DNA from: Phytopythium helicoides
Lineage: Eukaryota; Oomycota; Peronosporomycetes; Pythiales; Pythiaceae
Direction: 5' to 3'
Assembly (NCBI GenBank): GCA_024867545.1
Contig: JANFNE010000013.1
Coordinates: forward strand, 248,001-312,000
DNA: 64,000 nucleotides
This document shows, in pieces, positions 22,201 to 33,114 of the stretch. Made by a program: the position numbers and the translations under genes. Every line of letters starts with the position of its first letter. Position 1 is the stretch's first letter. Below the pieces are notes generated by a model. That model worked only from the letters and a program-made list of their open reading frames with translations, did no database searches and was not told the origin of the DNA.

Positions 22201-23114
22201 AGCAGTCTCGTCCGCGGCAGCATCCTCTGGCGCGTTCTCCTCCGATGCCTGAGACGTCTCCGCTTCCTCTTTCTGGTCACTTGGTGTTTCTTCCTCTGAT
22301 CCGTCGGTCTGCTCGGTCGGAGTCCCGCTGTTCTCATCGATAATCTGCATAATCGGCATCCTGGTTAGTCGATGCTCAATTTCGGTGGACCAATAAATGC
22401 TCGGATTCGTACCTGCAAGCCACCAATGGACCCTCGAGACTGGCTCCGGGCACGTTGCTCTGCAAATCCAGTATCCCCAGCGCCAACACCGTCCACACTA
22501 ACTGGGGACATGATTTGCGCCCGCACAGCAGTGCCGCATTCGATACAGAATTTCACCCGCGGTGGCAGTTCATTGCCGCACTCGATGCAAAACTTGGCGT
22601 TGCTCGCAAGCTGCAATGGCACAGCAAGTTCGTCAGTTCGTCAGATCCCAGTATGCCAATGCCACTGGTGACAATGACGAACACTTACGCTAGTCACTTT
22701 TGGTGTCGGCGGTGCAAAAGGCGAGGCGCCCGAAAAGCTGCGGCGCTTGTTGTACGCGGGGCGCGAGCCCGTGACCTCGAGCATGGGGTCCTCGTCGAGA
22801 CAGGCCATGCAGTACCACTGCGGACGCGAGCGGTCGGCCTTCTTGCGGTCGACGGCCTTGCGGCCGCAGTCCTTGCAGACGGCGATGTGACAGCCGCGGC
22901 AGTGGTGGCGACGGCGCAGGATGTTGAACGACTTGGTGCACACGCCGCACTCGGGCTCGCGGCCGAACATGTCGTCCGGCGCGAGGCTGAGGCGGCTGCT
23001 GAGCGTCGCGCGCTGTGCCGAGGACGGCGGCGGCGGTGCCTTGGCGGGCGACGCGGGCGGCGTGAGCAGCGCGTTGCTGTCGGCGCCCGTGGGCGAGCGC
23101 GTCACGTCGCTCAT
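19261..23114 (-). CDS. FYVE-zinc ribbon-formin (FH2) protein
   Basis: Three exons are read: 23114-22689, 22610-22413 and 22344-19261. The introns (78 and 68 nt) are in phase 0 with GTAAGT and GTACGA donors, giving 1,235 residues. Exon 1 has a FYVE finger at ~50-115 (CGVC, RRRHHCRGCH, VCKDCG, YCMAC), predicting PI3P/endosomal membrane binding. Exon 2 has a double CIECG ribbon. Exon 3 has a Glu-rich head, a coiled coil (LQAENEKLRHRVEKLKRKM), a poly-Ala tract and three ~40-residue repeats (Y.KFFKLMKMGMPAEQVK..KM...GV.P..LD.PDA) like the segment of WASH subunit 3. A full FH2 actin-nucleation domain occupies ~570-990 (LRPLFWTRVPV, LNDAHADFDKDEMEWMF, LAIGNYLNGSTPRGGAYGFK). A basic tail ends the protein. 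No Pro-rich FH1 of normal size is visible before FH2. Confidence 0.88.
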
Positions 23115-23912
23115 GGCGATCTTTCGCGCGGCGGTTCTCGGCTTCCAGGCGGCGGCTGAGCGCACGAAAAGCGCGCGCGGGGCGGGCGGCGGGCGCGCGG
23201 CACGGCGGACCACGCGGGTGGGCGCGCAGCGCGGCGGGAGGCGCTCGGGCGCGACCGGCAGGCAGGCGGCTGGGCGGCGGGCGTCCTTTCTCGCCCGCGG
23301 ATTTTCCCCTATGCTTCTTCTTCGAGCGCTTCGTCCGACCGCGGGTGTCAAAGAAGCATCGGGTCTGGAAGGGAGTGGTATGGGATCTGGGAGGGAGACA
23401 TGTCGCGTCGGAGCTCCCGTTCAGGTTCAGGGAGCGCAGCACCGGACAAGGATTACGCTCGAAAATATACTTCATCGGGAGATAGGGGCGTCACTCGCGC
23501 GGGGTCGCGCGTCAACACTTGACGCTTCGCACCTGTCCAACGAGGCTGCTTGGCGTAATGCGGCGCTGCTGCCACCGGCCGCCCAAGCCACTCGCCACGC
23601 GGGCTTCGGTCCGGTCGGCTGCCGTGCCCTGCTGCCCACTGCGACCGGTGGCTCTCGGGCTCTGGCGCTGGCGCCCGGCGGGCTCACGGGTGCGTGATTC
23701 CATCCTTCAAGGGCGGACCTGCCGAGCTGCTGAACGGTCACTCGCCAAAACATGCGCGTTTCATCAGACACAAACACTCTCGCTTTGTCTACTTGGTGTC
23801 CGCCACGCCACGAGCCGTTGACGCCAGAGACACGCTTTCGGTCCCCGCGCACCCAGCAAGCACTCCATCTCGAGCCGCTCGACCTCCTCCGCCCGCCTCG
23901 CCTCGCCTCGCT
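23115..23912. other. divergent upstream region, formin / small membrane protein
   Basis: This GC-rich region between two divergent starts shows no convincing gene. Antisense and sense frames across it are Arg/Pro/Ala-rich by-products of GC content. Confidence 0.45.
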
Positions 23913-24183
23913 ATGCTCTACCGCGTGCTGCAGAAGCTGCCGCTGTCGCAGAACGGCAAGGTCGCGGTCGGCACGGCGCTGTGCCTGGGGCTCTGCGCCA
24001 TCCCCATGTCCAAGAGTGCGTGTCTGGCGGTTGGTTCGCTGCCAGCTCGAGTGATGGACCAGCTGACATGGCTGCGATTTTGCAGAGACCAAGCCCGGCC
24101 ACGACCTGTTCTCGTCCGAGAAGCCGCAGGACATCTACGACGCCGAGATCAAGAAGCGCCGCGACGAGCTCAACATCAAGTGA
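23913..24183 (+). CDS. 66-residue single-pass membrane protein, possibly mitochondrial
   Basis: Two exons, 23913-24015 and 24086-24183, flank a 70-nt GTGCGT...TTGCAG intron splitting a Lys codon. The N-terminus (MLYRVLQKLPLSQNGK) is basic and amphipathic, followed by one hydrophobic helix (VAVGTALCLGLCAIPM). The polar tail is KTKPGHDLFSSEKPQDIYDA and EIKKRRDELNIK. The layout suits a small subunit or assembly factor of an inner-membrane complex, but I do not recognise the family. The gene is supported by clean splicing and high coding GC. It is convergent with MCM8, 43 bp apart. Confidence 0.7.
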
Positions 24184-24226
24184 TCGCCCGTAGCTGTCGA
24201 CTGGTAATGAACGGGGATTCCGCACC

Positions 24227-26964
24227 TCACCGCATCCCGGCGTAGGAAGACACCTGCACCTTGTACTCCTTCGGCCCTTTCTTGAGGATGTAGCACTCGT
24301 TGCGCAGCACGTCGAGAAAGTCATGGAAGTTGTCGACCTGCAGCGCCATGCTCTCGGCCACCTCCAGCAGGTCCTCGAACGAGAACAGCGCCGTGTTGCG
24401 TCGCTCGGCTGCTTTCATCAGACGCGCCACGTACGCCTTGACCTTCTTCGACAGACTCATGCCGCCGCTGCGTCCAAAGTCCAGGTTCCCGTCGTCCGTG
24501 ATGTACGTGTCCAGCAGGCACTCTTGCATAATGTCGACCACGTCCTGGGCATGGCTTGCTGGTCACCACCTCAGGCGAGTTCCGCACGCGCTCTAGCTTG
24601 TGAGAGCCGAATCATCGACTCAAGCTGCCGCGTCGTGATTGGCATGCTATCAGACGATGATGCTTGCGCATCGCCTGCCGAGTTGCGCAGCTCGAGGTAC
24701 CTCTTTTGCAGGAGCGCAGCAGCCTCGGGAGAGAGCCGAGGGTGGGCATACCGCCGCGCGTATGCAATGAACTTGCGAAGGTAGTAGACTGGGATCGGGT
24801 TCATCGCGTAGTCCATCGCATTTTGCCGCAGGCGATGTGAAAGCATGCGGTGGGTCTCTTCGTTCGGGTCATCCATATACGAGGCTTGTGAAGAAAGTGT
24901 GTCAGCTGGCGATCCCCAGCGGCCACCGCCATTTTTGTTGTTTCCTCCCTTTTCCCACGTCGGCCTTGGTCGCTTGCGCTTCCCTCGCGTGTGAATACGC
25001 ATTACATGCTCAGAAAGCAGTCGATCGCGTTCTTCATCAGGGCGGTCAAGCAGAATGAACACGAGGTCGAAGCGCGATAGCAGCGCAGCCTTCATCTTCA
25101 GGTTCTCGCTCACAGAGCGGCTCCGATTGTAGTGCCCGCCGCTGGGGTTTGCAGCCGCAATCACTGACGTACGCGCGTTCAAGTTGCACACGATGCCTGC
25201 TTTGGCAATACTGATGCTTTGCTGCTCCATGGCCTCCAGCAGTGCCTGATAGTCGATGCCCATTTTGTCAAATTCATCAATGCAGCACACTCCCTGGTCA
25301 GCGAGCACAAGAGCGCCTGCTTCTAGCGCATAGTCCCCAGAGGAGTCCTTCACCATCGTGACAGTAAGACCCGTGGTCGTTGTCGTGTTGCCACCAACGT
25401 ACACGGCACGAGGCGCGACCGTGGCAACAGCTCGTAGCATCTGGCTCTTGCCAAGACCAGGATCACCAACGACGAGAACGTGCGAGTCTGCTCTGGAAAA
25501 ACATGCAGAGTCCTTCTCGTCGGGGTTTCGCGTTCCTCCCAAGAGTGCAAGTATAAGCCCCGCTTTCACAATCTCGTTGCGGTATATACCTGGGCAAAGC
25601 GAGTGCACAAGGCGATCGAATACATCTCCTTGACTCATGATCGCGCTGATTTGCTCCAGGTCATCCTTGGTGAAGTTTACATCCGTCGCTTTGTCCTTGT
25701 TTTTGTCTGCCTACTCCAATCACACATGTAAGTCACCAGGTTTCTCATGATGAGCGATGTGCGTACGAAGTTACTACCTTGGCTGAGTTCTCGACCGCGT
25801 TGGCAGACAAGTATAGAATGTAGAGACTATTACTTTGGGCACGCTTGCCATACCGTCCGCCGTAGATTTCCGAGTTGATGCTTTTGACGACCCCGGAGAT
25901 CGTAACGACGTTTCCTGGGATGCAAGAATCCACCAGATCCTCATACAGCTCGACCTCGATCTGCATGCAAGAGTTATAGTCAGCATTAGCGCTGGTGCTT
26001 CCAGTGGTATTACCGCAAAATGCCGCACCATTCTCGGAATGCGTCCAGGACCTGCATCGCTGTTCTCCATCTCCTGAAGCCTGACGACACGGACAGCAGA
26101 TTCGTCAGCGCTTGAGTGCAACACCATTCAACGAGGAAGTAGCCGCACTTGATTTTCTGATAATCGACAGTCTCAACAGTCGAGCGATTGGGGAGCAATG
26201 TCTTGCTGCGGCACGGCGAGTGCTCGCATTGTGTCGGCGGGTTGTATTTGCCGTCCGGGAAAGCGCGCGACGTGACCTCGTTGCACTTGGCGCAGACAAA
26301 ATCGCATCGCGTGACAAGCGGCTTGATGGCGCTCACACGCACCACGGTGCCGACCACACTCACAAACTGGTTCACGACGTCAGCCTTGAGTGCAGCGATA
26401 GGGACCACAGGAGTCACGCCGTGCAGTCGCACGACAATCTTGGTGCGATCCAGAGGCACATTTCGCTTGCGCGCGGGCGTCTCCTCGAGCTCCTGGCGCA
26501 GTTCGTGGCGGCGCAAGCACAGCGCAATGCCCAGACACGGGAGCACCTCCTCGACGCTCTCATGCAGCACGCTCTCAAAGTCCGGGAGCCCCGAGGCGCG
26601 CCGCACAAGCTCACCATACGGGAGCCACACGACCGTCAGCTCGGGCTCGGTCAGGTCGTACTGCGTTCCAAACTCCACCGGTCAGCCTGCACGAGTCCAC
26701 GAACGCTGCGACCTCCACTGCACTCACGGGCTCGAGCAGCGGCGCCCACTGGTCGGCGTCGCGGAAGCAGTCGCGGAAGGCCAGCGCGGCCTTGAAGCGG
26801 CCCTCGGCCTCGCTCACAGGCGCGAAATACTGCGCGCCGCGCGTGTCTCCGGGCGTCGGCAGCCCCACGTGGTGGTCCTCTGGGAAGTACTGGCTCCATA
26901 CGGCGGTGGCCACGGCCACGGGCCCGCTGAGCGCGGCCGCAGGCGCTCGCGGCGGCAGCCCCAT
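24227..26964 (-). CDS. MCM8: MCM8 DNA helicase
   Basis: Exons: 26964-26728, 26672-26149, 26080-26014, 25960-25778, 25710-~24588 and ~24558-24227; the first four introns are 53-68 nt. About 821 residues (animal MCM8 is about 840). There is an N-terminal CAKCNEV...CEHSPCR zinc motif, the OB region RIPRMVRHFA, Walker A GDPGLGKSQ, the MCM8-type hairpin GGNTTTTTGLTVTM, Walker B CCIDEFDKM, arginine-finger SRFDLVF, RQLESMIRLSQARARAEL and a winged-helix end (YILKKGPKEYKVQV). The N(T)6-like loop and C-terminus fit MCM8, not MCM2-7. MCM8 works with MCM9 in homologous recombination and fork restart. Between 24587 and 24559 the frame changes; only a 29-nt GTGCGG...CCAG gap restores it, shorter than any other intron here, so an indel is possible. 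Confidence 0.9.
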
Positions 26965-27522
26965 GTGGCTCGGTCGGTTGCTCCAAGTGACGGCAGCCAA
27001 GCTGGACAGTACCGCGGCGGCCGTGGTAGGTGCGATATCAGATGAGGTCGCGAGAAGGTCGCGCGAGTTTTGGCGGGAAGCGGATTCCGAAAATAACGCG
27101 CGCTGATTGGGCAGGTCGAACACTGCAGCGCGCTGATTGGCGGAATCCCGTCGCCAGCTGAATTTGAATTCGCAGGCCGCGCGCGCTTTTCCAGGAGCGC
27201 ACTGCGCGACGAGCTCACCACTACGCCGACCGTAGTACCGGCGCGTCCGAGCCTCGCCGCCAGGTCTCTCGCCGTCCGCGGAGCTGCGCATCGCCGCTGG
27301 ACTCGCCGCCGAGCGCCGCGGCGGAGCGATGAACCCGAGCGAGATGATGAGCCCCGCGCGCACAAAGGCGCCGCGCGCGGACGCCAGCGGCACGCCCGCC
27401 AGGGTGCGCGTCCGTGCTCGCGACCGACTGTCGTGCTGGAACTGACGGTGGGTTGCGTCTCTGGACAGAACGAGCGCAGCATCCACCAGCCGAGCCCGAA
27501 CAGGACGGAAGCCGCGGCAGCC
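26965..27522. promoter_or_regulatory. shared MCM8/E2F upstream region with E2F site
   Basis: TTTGGCGGGAA at 27069-27079 is a consensus E2F site, ~105 bp before the MCM8 ATG and ~445 bp before the E2F ATG. A 13-bp direct repeat GCGCGCTGATTGG at 27098-27110 and 27128-27140 carries an inverted CCAAT box in each copy. This suggests cell-cycle control of both genes and possible E2F autoregulation (inference). Confidence 0.6.
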
Positions 27523-29867
27523 ATGATGCACCTCTTCTCGTCCTCGGTGAGCGCGGCGCCGAGCAGCAGCAAGGTGCGGCAACCGAGACGGAGGCGGAGG
27601 ATAACGCAGGAAACTGACAGTTGGTTGATGGACGCAGCAGCTACCACCTTCAACCGAAAAGCCGGCTGCTGTAGCCAAGGGAGCCAAGGTCAAGCGGCGA
27701 TACGTGCGCAAGGTGCCTAAGAAGGTCAACACAAGCATCAAGGCCGAGATGAACGCCGCATGGAACGACGCAGCGCTGGAGACCAAGACGAATGCAAGTG
27801 CCACGTCGAAGGAGGGAAAAGACAAACAGGAGCCAACTACGAGCAGCGATGCCAAGGCAGAAGGCGAGGACGGCCGGTTCTTCCCCTTCCGAGAGTACAA
27901 CCGGAAGGAGAAGTCACTCGGTCTGCTTTGTGAAAAGTGCGTAGCTTTTGCTGTACGTTAGAATCATGCTCGTGGTCTAACTCGTACCCCTTATCAGCTT
28001 CCTCAAGTTGTATCGTGACAACCAAATTTCTGAGATTTGCCTCGACAAGGCTGCCGCGGAGCTTGGTATGAGGATGCAACACAGCATTGCAAATCTGGAG
28101 GTCATCTTTGTACTGACTCATAGCCGTCTCTTCTGATGATTACAGGCGTCGAGCGTCGCCGCATCTACGATATCGTCAACATCCTCGAGAGTATATTCTT
28201 GGTGAGCCGCAAGAGCAAGAATCTGTACAACTGGCACGGGCTTGATTCGTTGCCTGGCTCTATTACCGCCATGAAGGTATGTGCTCTTGATTGTAGCGCT
28301 GAAATTTCAGATCAGCCAACTGATGGGATGTGACCTTGTAGCAACGATATGAGGAGATCTGACGTCTTCTCCTGGTGGGTCTGGTGGTGTGAGCGACTAC
28401 GCCTTTCAAGGGAAAAGGTAGGCAACCGGGCCATATTGTGATGAGGATATTTCGTAGTTCTAATGACCAATGAAATGAGCAGATCGAAGGCGAGGCAAGT
28501 CACTCTCCAAGTTGAGTCAGATGTTTGTCCAGCTCTTCCTTGTCAAGGTTTGCTCCATCGGAATTTCACGATTCGTCGGGTTTGTTCTAATTCGTTGTGA
28601 TTTGGTGTTTCGCAGGAGCATTGCATTATCCCGCTCGACCAAGCAGCGAAGCAGCTCATTCAGTCGGAAGAGGCCGAAAATGAGGAGGACCGGCAGCTAA
28701 AAAGTGCGTTTACCCTCTTTTTGGCACCCATGTGCTGATGCTGCGTCTGGGAAGTATCTAATCTCTCCGTTGCACCCCTCACTATTCACAGCCAAGATTC
28801 GTCGGCTGTACGATGTTGCCAACGTTCTTGTTAGTGTGGGCCTCATTGAGAAGCTCCAATTATCAAACTGCCGCAAACCTGTGTTCCGGTGGAAGCTGCG
28901 AGATCTCAAGACTTCAAGTGCTGCGAGTGACAACATCGGCGATGAGGTGCTTGAGGTGAAGCAAGAAGTCCCGCAAAACCAGACTGAAGAACAACCGCGC
29001 GTTTTCTCTCAACCAGATAATGCGTCATCGGATCTTGAACGAAATGCCACTGCGGAGGAAGTGGACGAAGGAATGAAGACTTCGCAGTCGTGCGAAAGCG
29101 ACATGTCCGAGGAAGACGACTCGCAGTCTGACTCGAGCAACGAAGGGGGCTTGAAGCGGAAGCAGAATGATTTGGATGCACCAGACTCTTCGTCTTCAGA
29201 AGACGAATCATCCACCAAACGTTTCAAGACGGATAATGGACCAGCCGTTCACTCGCCTGAAGCACCCCCAGTCGCCTCCCGGCAATTTACGACAAGTTTG
29301 CTGCGCATGGGCGTGGACAACATCCCTCTGCACCCTCGCGATATGCTGCTAGCAAAGGAGGAGGAGCTGCGAGTTTTCATGAGGCTGTACTCTGAAGAGT
29401 ACGCTGAGTACATGACGCGGCATCCAGCAGCTGTAAGCCACTCGACAGCTAGTAGCATGCGTACACCGAGCAAGGTCAGTGTGTCACGGGCAGTGACTGA
29501 TGCAACTGCTACGGTAGCTGCTGCCGTCGCTGCGATCTCCAAGGATCTGCGCAACACACCTATGTCGCTGCCAACTCTAGCAAGCAGCATCCAGGAGATG
29601 CTGCTGACCGAAAGTCCGCAGGGTGTCGAAATGCTCCCCCAAGCAATTCGCGCAGAAGGCAAGACGCTCCCGACGATCGCAACCTCTCCTGTCGCGGCGT
29701 CTGCTAAACCAGAGAGTGATCCGAGCCCCAAGCCGTTGCTACTGCGCAAGTCATTGTCACGCGAGACTGGCAAGTCGTTAAACACACATGGTGAAGCGAT
29801 GGATGGCGATGACGGCTACAACGCGTCACGGAATCTCATCCGCGCGATGCAGCCCCCGGCAGCTTAA
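27523..29867 (+). CDS. atypical E2F with two DNA-binding domains (E2F7/8/DEL type)
   Basis: Exons read: 27523-27546, 27638-27936, 27998-28065, 28146-28276, an uncertain linker exon near 28342-28417, 28483-28547, 28616-28703 and 28792-29867. First winged helix: [44 protein letters not shown]. Second: [49 protein letters not shown]. Two tandem DNA-binding domains with no clear dimerisation or Rb-binding region define the atypical class, which represses S-phase genes without DP. The ~350-residue tail is acidic/Ser-rich. The linker is a problem: joined in phase, the frame from 28342 meets TGA, while a Gly/Ser-rich frame ([15 protein letters not shown]) two bases off looks coding. One missing base near 28355 would explain this. 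The first exon (8 codons) is my best guess. Confidence 0.8.
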
Positions 29868-30168
29868 ACTCAGCTGCCTCCTCCCATATTTAACCCCTCC
29901 GATTCCAGCGGGGTCTGTTGTATCCGTTGCTTGCTGCGTGCAATCGGCTCCTTGCCGCTCCCAAGCGAGTTTGTACTTGTAGTTGTTGCGTACCAATGAA
30001 TATGCCATTTTTGCCACCCCACAGATGCAGTTGATGGTGTTGCGGTGCATGGTAATCATTCAGTCTTGATCTCGTGCTTACCAACCAAGATGCCACGTCA
30101 CTTCACTTCAAGATCCGACACGATTTGCAATCACCTTGCTTTACCCAACAAGATACTCCAGTAACGAG
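29868..30168. other. 3' flank of E2F, no gene seen
   Basis: About 300 bp of lower-GC sequence, presumably 3' UTR and spacer. No other feature was recognised. Confidence 0.4.
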
Positions 30169-30190
30169 CCTCACTTTCCAATTTGTCTTC
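30169..30190 (+). promoter_or_regulatory. oomycete Inr plus FPR core promoter
   Basis: CCTCACTTTCCAATTTGTC sits 46-67 bp before the ATG at 30236. It matches the bipartite oomycete start signal: an initiator (TCAYTYY) followed directly by the flanking promoter region (CAWTTTNNY). It is the clearest core promoter in the window. Confidence 0.65.
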
Positions 30191-30235
30191 AAGGTGCATC
30201 GCACCGCATCCACTTTCGCCAAGAGACTCTCATAA

Positions 30236-31093
30236 ATGGCGACTATTGGCGTCCCCCGAGCCGCTTCGCGCGCGTGGCAGCCGCAGCACTACCTCAAGTT
30301 CGAGAGAGCTCGACTTCGCCCGGCGCTCGAACTGCTGGGTCGCGTGCCGTCGCTCCCAGATGAGAATTCGCCTCGTATTGTGGATCTTGGCTCGGGGACC
30401 GGCAACATGGCGCCGGCGTTCCTGTCTCGCTGGCCGCAGGCCCACATCACGTTCGTAGACTCGTCGGCGTCCATGCTGGAGCGCGCGCAGCAAGACCACG
30501 CAGCGCTCAGCTCCGACCGCTTCACGTACGTCCAAGACGACTTTGAGAGCTTTGTGCCAGCTGGAGGCGAGCCTCTCGACCTCATCTATTCGAACGCGGC
30601 GCTGCACTGGGTGAGTTCAGACGCGCACCAGTCGCTGCTGCCTCGACTGCTGTCGCTGCTGAAGCCCGGGGGCGTGCTGGCGTTCCAGATCCCGGACTCG
30701 CGGCAGCAGCCAAGCCACCAGCTGATGCGCACTGCCGCCGAGGAGCTCGGTCTCGGTGCGCAGGTGGCCGACGTGCGCTGGGTCACGTGCGAGCGCGATC
30801 CGGAGTTCTACTACGAGCTGCTGACTCGCGCCGGCGCCGACCCGGACTCGCTGGACCTGTGGTCAACCACATTCGCGCAGGTGTTGAGCGGGGACAACCC
30901 CGTGGCTGACTTCACGGCCTCCACGGGGCTCGGCCCGTACCTGGACAAGCTCGGCGGGCGAGGCACCCCGACCGCCGACCAGTTCGAGCTCAAGTACCGC
31001 GAGCTCATCGCGCGCGCGTACCCGCAGCAGCCCGACGGCCGCACGCTCTTCGGCTTCAAGCGCTTCTTCGCCGTCGCCGTCCGCTGCGAGTAG
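30236..31093 (+). CDS. trans-aconitate 2-methyltransferase-like (Tam) SAM methyltransferase
   Basis: A single exon of 285 residues. The class I fold is clear: motif I IVDLGSGTGNMAPAFLSRWP, acidic end of strand 2 TFVDSSASMLERAQ, motif IV LDLIYSNAALHWV, and post-motif LLKPGGVLAFQIPDS. Tam-specific marks are the N-terminal W-x-P-x-x-YLKFERARLRPALELL, PSHQLMR, EFYYELL, LDLWSTTF and the C-terminal YP...DGRTLFGFKRFFAVA. Bacterial Tam methylates trans-aconitate, a spontaneous by-product of the citric acid cycle that inhibits aconitase. Oomycete copies are likely of bacterial or fungal type; transfer is possible but not shown by base use. Substrate is inferred. Confidence 0.88.
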   Translation: MATIGVPRAASRAWQPQHYLKFERARLRPALELLGRVPSLPDENSPRIVDLGSGTGNMAPAFLSRWPQAHITFVDSSASMLERAQQDHAALSSDRFTYVQDDFESFVPAGGEPLDLIYSNAALHWVSSDAHQSLLPRLLSLLKPGGVLAFQIPDSRQQPSHQLMRTAAEELGLGAQVADVRWVTCERDPEFYYELLTRAGADPDSLDLWSTTFAQVLSGDNPVADFTASTGLGPYLDKLGGRGTPTADQFELKYRELIARAYPQQPDGRTLFGFKRFFAVAVRCE

Positions 31094-31327
31094 CCTTCTT
31101 GCAGGAAGAGAGTCGCTTAGCTGTAGGCAGCTGTAGCCATGCCGCAATGACCAGCCACTTCAACTTGCCCTGTGGTCCACATCCGTGCTCGTCCACTCCG
31201 CCAACTGGAAGGCACTGACGCGCTGGGCGTCAACCACAGGCACCGCGGGTATACAAACTTCAAGTTAAACCCCTTGGCCGCCAAGATCGAGGCGGCGGCC
31301 ACTCGCCGATTTCCCCCGCGCCGCAAG

Positions 31328-32894
31328 ATGCTCGGCCGCCGCTTCGCCTCGCGCCTGACGCCGCGCCTGGCGCGCGCCGCCACCTCCGACAGCAAGCAGG
31401 TACCGTACCGCCGCTCTCGCCTGGCGCTCGATCCGTAGGCGTCGCTGACTCGCGTGCTGGCAGTGGGCCGCGGCGCTCAACCGGCCGCTGGCGGCCACCG
31501 ACCCGGAGCTGTTCGACATCATGGAGAAGGAGAAGCAGCGCCAGCGCAACTGCATCAGCCTGATCGCGTCCGAGAACTTCACGTCCGCGTCGGTGCTCGA
31601 CGCGCTCGGCTCCGTCATGTCCAACAAGTACTCGGAGGGATACCCCGGCGCGCGCTACTACGGCGGCAACAAGTTCATCGACGAGGCCGAGAACCTCTGC
31701 CGCGCACGCGCGCTTGAGGCATTCAACCTCGACCCCGAGCAGTGGGGCGTCAACGTGCAGCCGCTCTCGGGATCGCCCGCCAACTTCCAGGTCTACACGG
31801 CGCTGCTGGCGCCGCACGAGCGCATCATGGCCCTCGACCTGCCGCACGGCGGACACCTCTCGCACGGATACCAGCTCGGCAACAAGAAGATCTCGGCCAC
31901 CTCCATCTTCTTCGAGAGCATGCCCTACCGCCTCGACGAGGAGACCGGGCTCATCGACTACGACCGGCTCGAGGAGAACGCCGCTCTCTTCCGCCCCAAG
32001 CTCATCGTCGCCGGCACCAGCGCCTACTCTCGCCATATCGACTACGCACGCATGCGTGCCATCTGTGACCAGCACTCGGCCGTGCTGCTCGCCGACATGG
32101 CCCACATCTCCGGTCTCGTCGCGGCCGGCGTCGTGCCCTCACCATTCGAGCACGCGGACGTCGTCACGACCACGACGCACAAGTCACTGCGCGGGCCGCG
32201 AGGCGCCATGATCTTCTACCGCAAGGGAGTGCGTGGTGTTGACAAGAAGACGGGCAAGGAGATCCTCTACGACCTGCAAGACAAGATCGACTTTGCCGTC
32301 TTCCCGGGACTTCAGGGCGGCCCGCATAACCACACGATCGCGGCGTTGGCTACGGCGCTGCACCAGGCCAAGCAGCCAAGCTTCCGTGCGTACCAGGAGC
32401 AGGTGCTGAAAAACGCCCGCACGCTCGCGAATGCGCTCAGCAAGCGCGGCTATGAGATCGTGTCGGGTGGCACGGACAACCACTTGGCTCTCGTTAATGT
32501 CAAGAAGTCCCGTGGCGTCGACGGCGCACGTGTGGAGTACGTGCTTGAGAACTGCAACGTTGTCGTCAACAAGAACACGGTTCCGGGTGACACGAGCGCG
32601 TTTGTGCCTGGCGGTATCCGCCTCGGCGCGCCTGCGCTCACGTCGCGCGGCTGCACGGAGGAGGACTTCGAGCAAGTCGCGGGTTTCATCGATGAAGGTG
32701 TTGGACTCACGGCCGCGCTCAATGAGCGCGCGCGTGCTGAGGGCCTCAAGAAGGTTGCGGACTTCAAGAAGTTTATTGCTAGCGATGAGGAGGCGCAGCA
32801 GCAGGTCGAGGAGCTGTGCTCGCGCGTGACGGCGTTCGTGCGCCAGTTCCCTACCATCGGCTTTGACGAGGAGGACATGCGCTACAAGGATTAG
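31328..32894 (+). CDS. SHMT: serine hydroxymethyltransferase, mitochondrial
   Basis: Two exons, 31328-31399 and 31464-32894, with a 64-nt phase-0 intron, give 500 residues. Exon 1 encodes an Arg/Ala-rich presequence ([18 protein letters not shown]) typical of mitochondrial import. Exon 2 is a complete [67 protein letters not shown], the PLP-lysine block [31 protein letters not shown] and [13 protein letters not shown]. The PLP enzyme interconverts serine and glycine while loading one-carbon units onto tetrahydrofolate. Length and motifs are intact. The intron directly separates the targeting exon from the catalytic body. Confidence 0.97.
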
Positions 32895-33114
32895 GAGATG
32901 TGAGGATCAATTTGTAAAGCTACATGCAGTGCTGTCAGGTCGCTGGAGATCAAGGCCACTTCGCTAGACAAGTGAGTGCCCAGTGATCGCAACGCCAATA
33001 AACCACCACTTCAGAGCAGATACACCTTCTAGTGCCGGTACTATCAATTTTGCTGGCGTATTGTATTTGTTGGGAAAGAAACTCTGACATCAAGTTGCTG
33101 TTGAACAACGCGCT

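Noticed and set aside
26611..27900. 429-codon minus-strand frame covering the MCM8 start and the region above it
   Set aside because: Only its last part (26964-26728) is real, as MCM8 exon 1. The upstream 300 codons are Arg/Ala/Ser-rich, cross the E2F promoter and first exons, and lack any family mark.
31260..32105. 281-codon minus-strand frame opposite SHMT
   Set aside because: It is the antisense shadow of a high-GC gene whose plus-strand reading is unambiguous.
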